Positions 41,297 to 52,604 of a DNA stretch of 64,000 nt are shown one piece after another. The stretch comes from Saturnia japonica (taxonomy: Eukaryota; Arthropoda; Insecta; Lepidoptera; Saturniidae). Every line of letters starts with the position of its first letter. Positions within the stretch are counted from its first letter, which is position 1. Position numbers and translations under genes: made by a program. Under the pieces are notes generated by a model. It had not been told where the DNA came from. It saw only the letters and a list, made by a program, of their open reading frames with translations, and ran no database searches. The stretch is from contig CM065325.1 in assembly GCA_033032175.1 (NCBI GenBank), forward strand, positions 8,026,930 through 8,090,929, read 5' to 3'.

Positions 41297-41870
41297 CTCC
41301 CGCACACCCGTCACGTCCACCCTCTCTAGCGGTAACCCAAGCCTAGGTCCATTCCTCGGGGTGAAACCCTTGGGTCAGGCAACCGCCCGCGCGATACAAG
41401 TGACACTGTACGTGCATCACTTAGCTACCTACATACAACACTACACACGTATGAACATACACACGTGCACACCACACAGGTACATAGGTTCTGTAAGGGA
41501 CCTTTTTTTTTCTTTTTTTCACGCTAGTTAGTTAGCGCTAGTTAGTGTAGAAAACATTCCGATTACTGAATACACATACGCACGGTTCCTTCCTTCCTCC
41601 CAGGAGGAAGGGAACGTGCCTATGTGTATAATTTAGTTAGCTCGAATCGTAGGTGTAGGGATTCGATTAGATCGCGACCTAATTGCGAACGCGACGACCG
41701 CCCGAGCCGAGGTCCGGCCACTTTGGCACCCTCGTGCGAGTCGTCCACGAAACTTTCGCGGCTGAGTGCCCTCTGCGCTCGCCCCCAAGTCCGGTGAAGC
41801 TGTAAAAGCCGCAGCGGCTTTAGGGCCCCTAAGGCTAACAGTGTAGTCAGTTCTAAAAAAAAAAAAAAAA
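41297..41870 (+). mobile_element. Jockey-family LINE, 5'-truncated copy 5
   Basis: Begins CTCCCGCACACCCGTCACG near the end of ORF2 and runs through the 3' UTR to a poly(A) at 41855-41870. It is flanked by GGCCTACTGGCA(C) at 41285-41297 and 41871-41883. It lacks the extra CTGTTTGACGA block and is very similar to the 851-4950 and 62746-64000 copies. It contains only the last few codons of ORF2. Confidence 0.92.
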
Positions 41871-41883
41871 GGCCTACTGGCAC

Positions 41884-44800
41884 ACACAGGTGCCACAAGT
41901 TGAAGACTCAAGACTCAAGAAACAAGACTGGAAGAAACAGTACCCAGAAGATAGTACTAAGAAATTGTATATTGAGAAAAAGTTATTGTGTCTTGAAGAA
42001 TACAGCGAAATTTATTGTGGTATCTGTGTGTCATTGCATCTTCACAAGTTCAACCCGCCAGCGACCCAGTCCTCTCCGCTTCCGTGCTACGTCAGCGCCA
42101 CGCCTACCAGCAGGCACCTCACTGCGTGTGTACCTTAATGTTTCAACCTCTTCACGCCTAGTAGTTTCGGGTGTGAGCAGGGTCGGTCACACGTAGTGAG
42201 AGGGGCTCGCACGCACTGGTTTCCAGACAGCTGGTTATCGTAGCGTGTCATCCGCCGTCGGTCATACAGAATACGAGGGAATCGTTTCCGTCGCGTTCGC
42301 GCCCTCGGTGCGCGGTCCCGCTCTGTATCGGTTGACGTAGCACATTTGTAACGGGCTGACGCACGCCCATTTTAACTTCAGTGATTGTTACTTTAATTAA
42401 AATGCGTTGATTCAACTAGGCCGACTTAACTCAAAGGGTTAAATGCCATAAAACTAAGGATAAAAATGTATCAATCTTAATATTAATCCGTGCCTCTTTG
42501 CAAAAACTTTCCTACATGAATAATGAATAATCATTTTTTGTTACGGACAAGCTAAGATGTTTTTATAAAATATGTCATTATGGACATCGTAATATTTTTT
42601 TTTATTTGTCAGACTTTATAGTAATAGTTATTTTTTAGATTAAACTCATATTTAGCTATTATATTTTTAGATTTTGTCTGTGTTTTTTCAATATTTATGT
42701 TCTGTTGAAGTATGATGTTTCAAATGTTTTTAAGAATTCCTTTGCAGGAGTAGAAAATTAATTATTCAATACCTAAACCCCCTATTTTATTCATAAGAAA
42801 CTTAAATTGCGAAGGCACTGAGAGAAAGACTGAAAATTTTGAGAACATTTTTTATTTAGAAGCTTAATATGAGATCGCGAAAGCATAAAAATTTAAGAAC
42901 TTTCAAAATAAGGACTATTCTAATATGCATTTAATTATGTCATGTAAGTTAGAGTAATCTTTTCGAAAATCTCTTTATAACTAGACTGATTACGTACCCT
43001 TTGCCTCGCACTAAGCATATTCCATGCGCGCTAAAGCATGCACCTACACACCGTGCGTTCCAACCATCGATTATCGGAGAAACAGAGACGATCGCGCATA
43101 GAGTAATAAAGTCCGCTCATACTCAACACGCCGAGTTCATAATTCTATGCGATCGCGGCTGTGCCCGACTATTAGTAGATCACCGTAGTAGTTTTTTTAC
43201 TTACGTGTACTGGGTCTGAATACTTTGTGACGTATGCCTGAAGTCGAGGCATGTGCCGCACGTCATCATACTATGTACATACCTTGCAATATGCATACCA
43301 AACTTTACGTGATTCATATGTAAAGAGACAGTTGTTATTCTTATATTAATTGAGCAGGAACATTACTTCATTGAACATGTTCTGCCGTTAGTAGCTTGAC
43401 GAGTGTTCTAAATATCTGTTCAACCTAATTCCTTCTTATCCCTTTCATAAAGATAAATTATGCCCAACCCATTAACCGTTTAATTTTTAGTACTTACGTA
43501 ATCATTATTAATTTCACATAGATTTGCCCACAAATCACAAAATTCTTACACATTGCACTTTCTTTTGTTTTATTTGTTTAGCTGTGATAGTAACACTTGG
43601 CGGAATCTTACCACTGTCACCTGAGATACAGGTTTTACTTAGTTTAGGTGGTAGCGAGCATCTTATTGTAAAATTAACAACATGTATTGTTGATTATTAT
43701 CTAGTGTAACTTTGTGATTTTTGTAATTTATCGTAAATAAATGATTATTATTATTATCATAACATAACTAATCGCTTTGGGTTTCGGAGCCACAGCTTTA
43801 TGAAAACCTCCATCTCGGCACAAAAAAAGAAATTTGCCACGTCATAGGTAGGTACTGTAAAGCTGTGTGAAACTGTTTCCTGGCTAGTGTGAAACTCCTT
43901 CCTACAACATTCACATTTATCCTATAAACACAACATGAAGAGACACTTGAGCAGCTGAATGTTGTTGGATTGTATCGTGCTTATTATCAGGCATAATGCC
44001 GTCACTTTGCCGAACTACAGGTACAAAACGCAGTTAGAAAACATTTAAAACGTTTCAAGGAAAACTTAGGAAATCAACGTTCAAAGCTATAAACCACTAG
44101 CGTGAAGGCGATAACTACACCGCAGATTGAACAGTTCCCAATCGTATTGTGTGATCACGTTGAACGATTCCCATTTAAATGGATTGAACAATTTGTTACC
44201 CGTACCCATGGGTATACCTACATTTTATAGAAACACCCTGATTTGATCATTTGTTCGTGTCACCTTTGTAACTAGCTAACTTTTTATGTTTTAATATTAT
44301 GTATGTCAGTTTATAAGTAGGTACGACATTAAATTTTAAAATTTACTACTTTGTTATTTTATATTTTTTGTGATTAAGCGGACTGAATTTTAATAGTACA
44401 TATAAATATAGTGGTCTATATGACTACTTATCACGAATTGTATGCTAGAAACTCAGGTTAACTTAATTAAGCTTATACGAGAGCCGCTACTAAATCACAC
44501 AGGAATATCAGTCTACATGGGATTCTATGCTTGGGTTAAACAAAATATGTAATACACTATGATCTTTATATTTACTGAATTATATTTATTCGTAACTACA
44601 TATCGGATAATCATGTACCTATCTATTGTAGCAAAAAACATGCTGCCAACGGCAATTCATAATCTTCCATCTTGCTTCCTATATAATACTTGTATTAACT
44701 CACTTTTACAATATAATGAAGGTGAAAGTGTTATAAATATTAATTAAAACATTAAATTTAAATGTTTGATTTATCGTAAATATAACAAAATTGGCACCTT

Positions 44801-47430
44801 TGTTTATAATTTAAAGTAAAATTAAATAGTGAAAAATATTTCTTGATTATCCAATGGATACCTACATTTGTATACAATATTACATATAGGTACCTACATT
44901 CTAAAACCAAATGGATACGTATAACGTAGTAATATGAAGAACTGCAGATAATATACACAATTTAAGCCCTGAACAATCTCATAATATCTCTATGCGTAAG
45001 CTCTCGAATCCCCGACCATTAGTTAATAGTTTACGGACTAACTTTAATATTACCTGATTAAAGAGATAACTTTGTATGAAACACAGTCCCTAGCATCTAT
45101 AATTTACATCCCTGCTTACCTGACATGCTCGCAGGGAGTTATAAATATTAACAATACCTTAATTTACAAACAAGTTAAAGTTTTCCAAATATAATAAGGC
45201 AATTATTTTCTATAAAAGAGCTGTAAGTGTAATCTCGATTTTATTTATGCTAAAATTTAAAAAATGTTTATAATTTGCTAACCTGGAATATACTAGATAT
45301 AGAACTTTTCCTTATATAATAGCCGGGATTAAAAGAAAACGCCTTCTGCAAGACATTGAAAGAATACGGACTTATTATACCTATGTAAAATATTTTCTCC
45401 TGTATCCTCCTCGAAAACTAAACCGATTTTAATTTTAAAAAATCAGAATAATATAACAAGAACTTTAGCTTAGCCTATAATATATTTTAATTACTTTTAT
45501 TTTCTATATTGTTATATCTATATTTTAAACTTGTTTGGTGTATGTCTGATAACGACGATATAAATGAGTAATTTTAGTAATTTGAGAAGGCTCCCGGTTT
45601 TTGAAATATTAAGTTATAGAAAAAAATAAAAACAATGGGAACGTGACTTTGATAGATATAGGTTGTGTTCTATCCCTGAACAAAAAACCGGAAAAAAATT
45701 TGTAAACGCAGTGGAAGACTGTATCATTCGGGTTTTCGATTGGTAGGGACAGAACGTGTTTGCGATTCACAGGCTTAACTCTACCTTACGATAATTTATT
45801 TACCTATATCGGCGTCCGTGTTGACGGGGAGAAGCCCTACAGGTCAATTCTCAAGAAATAAGAAGGAGAGGTGCAGTCAAACCAAAAGTCGGTCATATTC
45901 AACTCCGGCTTTTTGCTATATTTCGTCAACGTGATCACAATATCACAATTTCGAGTACAATTCAAATGCGAAAATATTAAAAGTTCAAATGACCGCAATA
46001 TGGGGATATATCGTCCCGTTGCTGAAACTCCCCATATTCAAAAAACAAACAAAACTTTATCGAGATTATCGCACGCGCAATTCAACCCACCATTGACATT
46101 CAACATTAACAGATTATACTATTTTTTTAATCCTTTGGCTCCCTTGCGTCACAAAAATGTACGTAAAAATGGCATATATTCCAACCCCGGTAGCAAAGTT
46201 ATTAAATGTCAATCTTGTGTTACCAGGCCCGGTTTCCAACAAACAGGTTGTATGGTATTATGTATATAAATATTTTTTCTAGTGCCATTATCCAGGGAGA
46301 GTTAGTTTTAGTTAGTTTAGTCCACCTTTGTGTAAACTAAACGCCGCCAAAATTCCCTGATGTCATTTAGCGTTTTCATGCACTTAAAAATCTATTTAGG
46401 TAAATAAGATCGGAAACGTTTTTGCGTTTGTAGTAGAGTAATACACACAGTGACTATAACCGGAATAATCAAGTTTATGCTAGCTACCAAGTGCCTCACA
46501 CACAAACTAAACCATACACTACCTGTATGTATACTATACCTACCGTACATTATACACTATACTGCAAAAAGGCTCCAAGCTGATTTGGCTGTAGCTAGTT
46601 TTGATTTGTTCCTACAAAGGTAAGTACTTTCCTATAATATTTACTTATCCATTAGCCAAATTCACTAATATTTATTTCAAATCGATATGACATATTATTC
46701 CGTCTGATTGAGAACGCAAACCTAAAAATATGGAAATTAGCATCCTCGGCCACACGATGTCACGTTGACACGTCGCGTCGTCGTGATATGGACTGACACG
46801 AAGAGTCGACTGGGACCAAGATTTTTTCTTTGAGGTTTATTTATTTGCATATTTACTTACTACGGTTTTCGTAAGGGTTACATTTTTTTATTACGACTTA
46901 CATTCATGATATTCGATAATGTTCACGACTAAATGTTAGGAATTATACTTTTCAAACTGTTCCGTGTGTTCTAATCATTTTTTCTAAGTTATTTGAATTA
47001 TAAGTGATTAATATAATGTTCATGTATACAAAATAAAACAAACATTATAAAACAAAAAATTATATTCATGACTTATGTAGAACATATGTTAAAAGCAAAA
47101 CTTCTACTTCTTTTTCTATCTTACAACGGTCGACGTTCACTATCACCGAATATATACAAAAATTTGATTCAATAGGTATTTAAAAAAAATTAAATGTTTA
47201 CAAAAAAAAAAAATTCAAAGCCAAGTTTTATTTAGTAGAAGTTGATTTCAAAATAAATCTTATCTATGTTTCTAAATAGCTTTACTTCTATTTATAAAAT
47301 TATTTTAGGACACAAAGCGCTCTAAATCTATACTAATAATATTATAAAGCTCAATAGATTTTTATATTCGCTTAAACAACTTAGAACTAAATGTCAGATT
47401 TGAAAAAATATTTTTTTGTATTTGGTAACC
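41884..47430. other. No gene recognised (5.5 kb, intronic)
   Basis: 42030-42380 is GC- and CpG-rich (GTCGCGTTCGCGCCCTCGG) and unlike its flanks, perhaps an old LTR or 5' UTR of a retroelement. 43550-43760 ends in AATAAATGATTATTATTATT and resembles the 3' end of an unidentified repeat. The 132-codon frame at 45871-46269 starts with GTG, has no recognisable motif, and I do not believe it. The rest is AT-rich with nothing assigned. Confidence 0.4.
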
Positions 47431-47439
47431 ATTTATTGA

Positions 47440-47640
47440 AGAAGGTTATAGGCTATATAACTTCACGCTACGACTTTAAGGAACGGAGCAGTCACAATGA
47501 ACATCAAGCAATCGGGACAGCTTTAGGCATGCACGAGAACTGAGGACAAGTTGGCGGTATCGCGGAGCTCGAATTTGTCAAATTAGTCAGAGTTGGTCGA
47601 ATAAATTCAACACGCGTGAAACAACTATTTATAGTTACAC
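47440..47640 (+). repeat. Helitron-like repeat, family E, copy 2 (inverted)
   Basis: ACTTCACGCTACGACTTTAAG, AACATCAAGCAATCGGG and CGAATAAATTCAACACG, in the same order as 60600-60805 and inverted relative to 31768-31975. Confidence 0.55.
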
Positions 47641-48266
47641 ATCAACATAAATTTCATTAGTGCATCCAAAGAAAGTACAGTAATACACAAAAATGGATAT
47701 ACAACAAGACAACAATAACAACAAGATGACAAATATATGTGGACATACAACAAACACAAAGATATCCATGATAAAAAAAAATCACACTTTCAATATTATA
47801 TATTTTATTAACAATTTATTTGCGTTGATTTTATAACAACAAATCCATGAACTTATTACAAAAATCTAATATATAACAACTTTACAGTACCTATAAAAAT
47901 ATTGTAACGACTATGCATACATCTTCCGGTTTTAAATGAGAAACTATAAAACCGCAATTAACCGAGCAATTTCATAAAGTATATGGTACGGTGCCCCTTG
48001 GAGCTCTCTACATGAATTATTAAACTCGCATAATATTTTGCTTTGGCATGGAAATGACCTTCATAATACTTTTAGTTTTTTCGTTAATAGTCAAATCGCT
48101 TACTAGGCCAGGCAAAATAAAGTCAGGTTCTATACTTCAAACACTAGTTTCTAGTACTCACCTGCGTGTATTCTTCAGCCACCATTTAACAAACAATTTT
48201 TTTTTTGCAATATGACTTTATATGATCATATAAGTACAGTAAATATATTGGTGGCCGCTGAGAAAA

Positions 48267-48540
48267 GTGAATCTTTGATAACGGCCGGTTTCATTTTGCC
48301 GTGCAAAATACTATGGTGATAGTTAATCGGTATTTTATATAGTTTTTTTTGTATAGGTGATAGTTAACCAGTAGTTTGTCTGTACATATTTACTAGGTTT
48401 TGAACGTGAATCCTTTGTGATAACAGCCAGTGTCATTTTGCCATGCAAATACCATGGTGATAGTGTATCAGTAGTTACAATACTTTTTCTGTATACCTAC
48501 TTAGTCTGGCCATAAGTGAAAGCCACAAATGAAAAAGCAT
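48267..48540 (+). repeat. Imperfect tandem duplication, period about 139 bp
   Basis: Unit 1 from GTGAATCTTTGATAACGGCC (48267) and unit 2 from GTGAATCCTTTGTGATAACA (48406) share CATTTTGCC(G/A)TGCAAA, ATGGTGATAGT and TTTTTGTATA in register. It adjoins the left end of the pogo-like element. It is non-coding. Confidence 0.65.
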
Positions 48541-48552
48541 AGGGTAAAAGCC

Positions 48553-48810
48553 GGATAGTTGCCCCACTTTTCAAAAAAAGTCTATTATTTAAAAATATGT
48601 ACTTACTAAGAGTAATGTAACATATATATCAAAACATAGGTCTTCGATCTTTTATATTAGCCTATTTTTGTAAACATAATTAATATTGGTTTTTAGTAAA
48701 ACGTATTTTATTTGACCTCTCAAAAATGGGATAGTTGCCTACTGTAACGGATAGTAGCCTAACATTAAAAATGCTCCGAGGGATACTTGCCTCGTGCAAG
48801 GATAGACGCC
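48553..48810 (+). promoter_or_regulatory. Left subterminal motif array of the pogo-like element
   Basis: Five GGATAGTTGCC-like 11-mers, all on the plus strand: 48553-48563, 48729-48739, 48749-48759 (GGATAGTAGCC), 48781-48791 (GGATACTTGCC) and 48800-48810 (GGATAGACGCC). They are probable transposase-binding sites by analogy with other transposons. Confidence 0.7.
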
Positions 48811-48892
48811 TCATTATGATTTTTAGACAGAAACAAAAATTAATTTATTTATGTAACCAGCCTTTATTATTGAGATCCTTTATTAAATACTA

Positions 48893-49450
48893 ATCAAAAT
48901 ATTGATCAACACTACAAAATAATATTAACTGTTGACCTTCTAAACTTTTAGATTGTTTGATTGGTAGTCCTTTGGCGGCCTTTCCTTTAGATGTTTCTGA
49001 ACTTACGAGTATGACATTCTCTTCATTTTCACTGAAAGTACTGTAAATTTGTATTCTTCTCTTCCTTAACGCTCTTCCTTTGTTCAGTTTTATAAGATCT
49101 GTTTTATCAGATTCGATTTCACTGTTGCTAATATCGATACATTTTATTGTCTTTTTCTTTTTTTGCCGTTGCCCTCTTTTCTTCACAAAGCTTTTCTTGC
49201 TACCAGATGGTTCTTTTTTGACTGTCTTAAAATCTGTTTATTTCGCTGTCCTAATTTTAGTGTCAGTTATTTTCTTTGTTTTCTTTATGTTCTGTTCTTT
49301 ATCCCTCTCCGGGTCAATTTTATCATTACAGTTTAAAATTTCTGAAGATTGTTTAGCCCGTTTAGACATGCTCAGTGGTATTTTTGGTATAGGAGATGAT
49401 TGATGTAAAAATTTAGATGGCGTTTCTATTTGAAGATTTTGGTTCTGTGA
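48893..49450 (-). pseudogene. pogo-like transposase C-terminal tail, broken
   Basis: Below the 49451 stop the minus strand continues a Lys/Ser/Glu-rich tail in shifting frames: SSPIPKIPLSMSKRAKQ, then KKRGQRQKKKKTIKCIDI and SNSEIESDKTDLI. Charged tails of this type follow the DDE domain in Tigger-like transposases. At least one stop and frame change separate the pieces. The stretch 48890-49186 is one open piece. Confidence 0.55.
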
Positions 49451-50338
49451 TTAATTTAAAGATATCAATGATGGGAATGATAGCTCAGTACCATTAAAGA
49501 TATAATTTTCAATGTCACTATCTCTTAGGGCTAAACAGTCTTGAGAAAAATTTAGAAGGCTTGAAGACGGCCTAGGCGGAGTATGATTTTGGTTCAAGCT
49601 ATTCTGCTCTTGGTCCCTCCCATTTGGTGCAATACTTTGCTCAGGATCATGTGAGCGCTCTTCTAATAATACAACATCTCCAGAAACGCTTGGTACTTGA
49701 TCATTTAGAGGATCAGGCTCGCGTTCTTGCACAAGTTCTCCCAATGCAATATCTGATATAGCAAATTCAGCGTCAGGCAGAGCATTTGGATTGACTGGGT
49801 AGATACCGCTGCGGCGAAAACCACTTATTGCATTGGAAGGAGTAGCTGCTCGAATCCACGCTTTGGCTATTAGCTGACCTGAATTGTACCGGTTCAGTTT
49901 TTTTTGTAGATTGGTGCGTATGAAATTGTTTGTCTCAGCATAATAATATTTTTTAAACGGTCCGAATACTAATATGTCTAATGATTGCAAAGCAGAAGTA
50001 GTGTGACTAGGTAAACATAGTAATTCTACATCATTATCCCGAGCAGTTTCTAGCATATTGACAGCACATGAGTGCGATGAATGGCCGTCTAAAATTAGTA
50101 ATACCTTTCCTAACGGCTTGCGTGGAATAAAATGTTCAGTCAGCCATTTATAAAAAAGGTCTGAAGAAATATATGCCGATTTCTTTTGCATGTAAACTTT
50201 AGAACCAAGCGGAAGTCCCTCTTCGAATTGTGGTTTTTTATTCACTCCCTTGATAATTAGTACTGGTGGGAGAAAATTGCCGATAGCATTGCAACAAGCA
50301 ACAACAGTAATTGTTTCTCCTTTTTCACCCGAACGCAA
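49451..50338 (-). pseudogene. pogo/Tigger-like transposase, DDE domain
   Basis: 295 open codons. Starts SGEKGETITVVACCNAIG, then LLILDGHSSHS (second catalytic Asp) and LPSHTTSALQSLDILVFGPF (third catalytic Asp, 36 residues on), KAWIRAATPSNAISGFRRSGIYPVNP, then an acidic linker. These are DDE_1 superfamily landmarks. The first catalytic Asp and the DNA-binding half are missing upstream because of an internal deletion (next entry). It would not catalyse transposition. Confidence 0.9.
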
Positions 50339-50411
50339 GTGCTAAACTTTCTTCTGTCCAGCCGATGAGGCGCGGCACCACGCCTAGTTTTCGCTTATAC
50401 TTGCGATGCAT
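50325..50411 (-). pseudogene. pogo-like transposase N-terminus, truncated by internal deletion
   Basis: The ATG at 50411 opens MHRKYKRKLGVVPRLIGWT and EESLALAF, the start of the psq-type DNA-binding helix-turn-helix usual in this family, then hits TGA after 28 codons, where the sequence jumps into the DDE domain in another frame. Roughly 150-200 residues between them are missing. Confidence 0.7.
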
Positions 50412-50542
50412 TTTGCTAACCTAGAATGAATGCATGAAATACTTAAGTATTTATTTTATATAAAACAAGTTATACTCACTGGAAGTTGGAAAAACATCAT
50501 AAGAAAAAATGTGTCTTTGCTCGTTAATGAATTTATAATTGC

Positions 50543-50962
50543 GGATAGTTGCCTCTAGGGCGACTATCCGCAAAAGTAAATAGGGCGACTATCCTTTTTG
50601 ATACGGATACTTGCCCTTTTTATATGCGAAATAAATAAAAACTATTCAACAATGAGCCGTAACAAACAGTGTAGTTTAAAGTCTAATGTATGCAAAGAAA
50701 CAAAAAGTTGACTGAAAATACAATCAGTAATAAAAATATTCAATAGAAATTACTTACCGATATAATTTCGACACCCGTCAAAGTTTCGCCGCGGAAGATT
50801 TTTGCTTATACTGTTAAAACGCGTGCGCCTGCTCCGACGATTTACATAGCACTGAGGCATGCGGAAGGTGTACTTTTAATTATAGTAAAGCACTATCGCC
50901 ACCAACCTCCCTAACATAGTGTATTCAAAACCGGGGCATGTATCCCACCGAGGCAACTATCC
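50543..50962. promoter_or_regulatory. Right subterminal motif array of the pogo-like element
   Basis: Five copies of the same 11-mer on both strands: 50543-50553 (+), 50559-50569 and 50584-50594 (-, GGCGACTATCC as written), 50605-50615 (+, GGATACTTGCC) and 50952-50962 (-, in the TIR). Confidence 0.7.
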
Positions 50963-51215
50963 GGCTTTTACCCTATATTTTATTAGCGCTAATACATACA
51001 TAATATTATACAACTACATTCTGACACGCGTTCTGAGATGTGTTTTCTTGCTGTGGAGAAGTGGGGATTATAATATTAGTATAGATTAACCTGATCGAAG
51101 TCGCAGGTGGGGTCGCTAGTGTAACAATAAAAATGTAAAGACTCTTAGGAATGCATTTAAAATTCTCCACACGAACCAATCAAACGAAAGCTTTAATATT
51201 ACTGTTTATTTACAG

Positions 51216-51424
51216 TTTCGACGTTCGCGGACGATCCTTTAACAAGGCCCTACAATGGTCGGACCCAAACGCGTTTGGTCCAAGAGCATACTTCGCGACG
51301 GTGGCGAGACCTGCCTCCCTCACCCTGGATACCGTTCAGTTGGACGACGAAGGAGTATATCGCTGTCGAGTTGACTTCAAGAACTCTCCTACCCGTAACT
51401 TTCAAATAAGATTATCAGTCATAG
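51216..51424 (+). CDS. Sidestep-family Ig protein, exon encoding the second half of Ig domain 1
   Basis: Acceptor TTTATTTACAG ends at 51215; donor GTAAGT starts at 51425. It enters in phase 2 and leaves in phase 1, and joined to 12406-12547 adds up to 117 codons. It encodes [39 protein letters not shown] and [15 protein letters not shown]: strands C' to G of the V-type Ig domain, with the second disulfide cysteine in YRC. The FDVRGR and DFxNSPTRN phrases are hallmarks of the side family. The next exon (Ig domain 2) is not visible up to 64000, so the gene continues beyond the window. Confidence 0.9.
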
Positions 51425-52604
51425 GTAAGTGAAAATTATATCTATTTGCCGTGGGTACCTTACTCATTTCTCAAGGTAGCATTCTAGATACCAGTATCAA
51501 ATCTCAGACTGAGCTACAGCACTGTTTGATGTTATTCGTAAGTACATGAATAAATCTAAATAGATTTTTAATTGGAATCTTTAGGCTTTTCGAAATGTAA
51601 AATAAATTTAAGTTACCCAAAATCTTATCTAAGTGAGACGAATATAGATATACTCCAATTAAATTGATTTTAATAAATTCAGCAGCAATTCAGAATTGTA
51701 TTAAAATAGCCCTATGTAGAATCCGCCAGGGCTGTTGTTATTTATATACGACCTTCAAGTAAATTTTTTTATGCCAACCCTGCCAACCCCCTTAGATTGA
51801 TCTCACTAACATTTAGGCTTTAATACATATTTGTATTTTGTACATTGTTGGTAATATCATAAAAAGTAGAAATGCAGGTTGTATTAGTATTTATTAGTAT
51901 GTACTAGTTGAGTTGAAGCGTACGAACATATGTGAGATTTTATTTTAGGAATGTAAAAATAAAGAAATGTTATGTCTAAGATATCAATTGCTAGAAAGAA
52001 CCAATCATTAAAAATGTAGCCGAAATTTTTTGTAAGTGAAGTACGATATTCTGTTTTTGTATAAAACATTTATTCACCTTAAAAGTTGAAACTTATTTCT
52101 GTTTTAGTTTAAATCACTTGTTCACTTTCGTTATCAACAAATAAGTACATTCGTAATATTATTTCATAAGTAAATCTGTTTCGTCTTCTCGTTGGGTTCC
52201 GTGAAACGTAGACACTCGTAACATGAACGAGAACCGTGGCAGGTGTTCGCATTCCCGCGTTAAAAATTTGCGCGCAAAATTTCTGTTCTATGCTGAAAAT
52301 GTGTAAGAGAACCTTATCTAAAAAGCCAGCCTTTCAGCGGCTTTCGTCGAGCGAGCGATGCAAAACAAAGCTTTGTTAGAGCTCCTTTGAATTTCGGTAA
52401 GGAAAATGAGAGGTTACACACGACCCCTACCCGTCAAAGAAGCCGCCGAGTTCTATTATTACAATAATGTACTGCGATATCGCGTTCCGAGTAGTGCACA
52501 GGTACTGCCTTCACAGCACTAGCGGAAGTGGAACTATTACGTTGGTAATTTGTGAATACAACTCTTATCTCACCTCGAAAACGTATTGTTATATAATTTA
52601 TTGT
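51425..52604. other. No gene recognised (intronic)
   Basis: The start of the next side intron. AT-rich, with nothing assigned. Confidence 0.45.

Larger units (their letters stand above)
48542..50973 (-). mobile_element. pogo/Tigger-like transposon with subterminal repeat array
   Basis: Perfect 22-bp terminal inverted repeats (48542-48563 and 50952-50973) begin GGGTAAAAGCCGGATAG, flanked by TA at 48540-48541 and 50974-50975. The interior encodes a DDE_1-type transposase on the minus strand. Ten copies of a GGATAGTTGCC-like 11-mer lie in the two end regions. The 2432-bp element has lost an internal part of the transposase. Confidence 0.93.
12548..51215 (+). other. Intron of the side-family gene, about 38.7 kb
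   Basis: Phase-2 intron joining exons 12406-12547 and 51216-51424. The exon-A codon start AG plus the exon-B T gives serine, so the junction reads [11 protein letters not shown], as in side-family proteins. It holds a complete-looking Gypsy element, a BEL/Pao element, Tc1-like and pogo-like transposons, a hAT-type MITE, a TRIM-like element, an R1-like LINE, two Jockey tails, SINEs and Helitron-like repeats. Confidence 0.85.

Noticed and set aside
40515..42372. Solo LTR spanning the Jockey pair
   Set aside because: Only weak end similarity (AACTTC) and no second copy; kept as a low-interest finding and not a feature.
45871..46269. 132-codon ORF as a gene
   Set aside because: GTG start, no splice or family signal, composition like its flanks.
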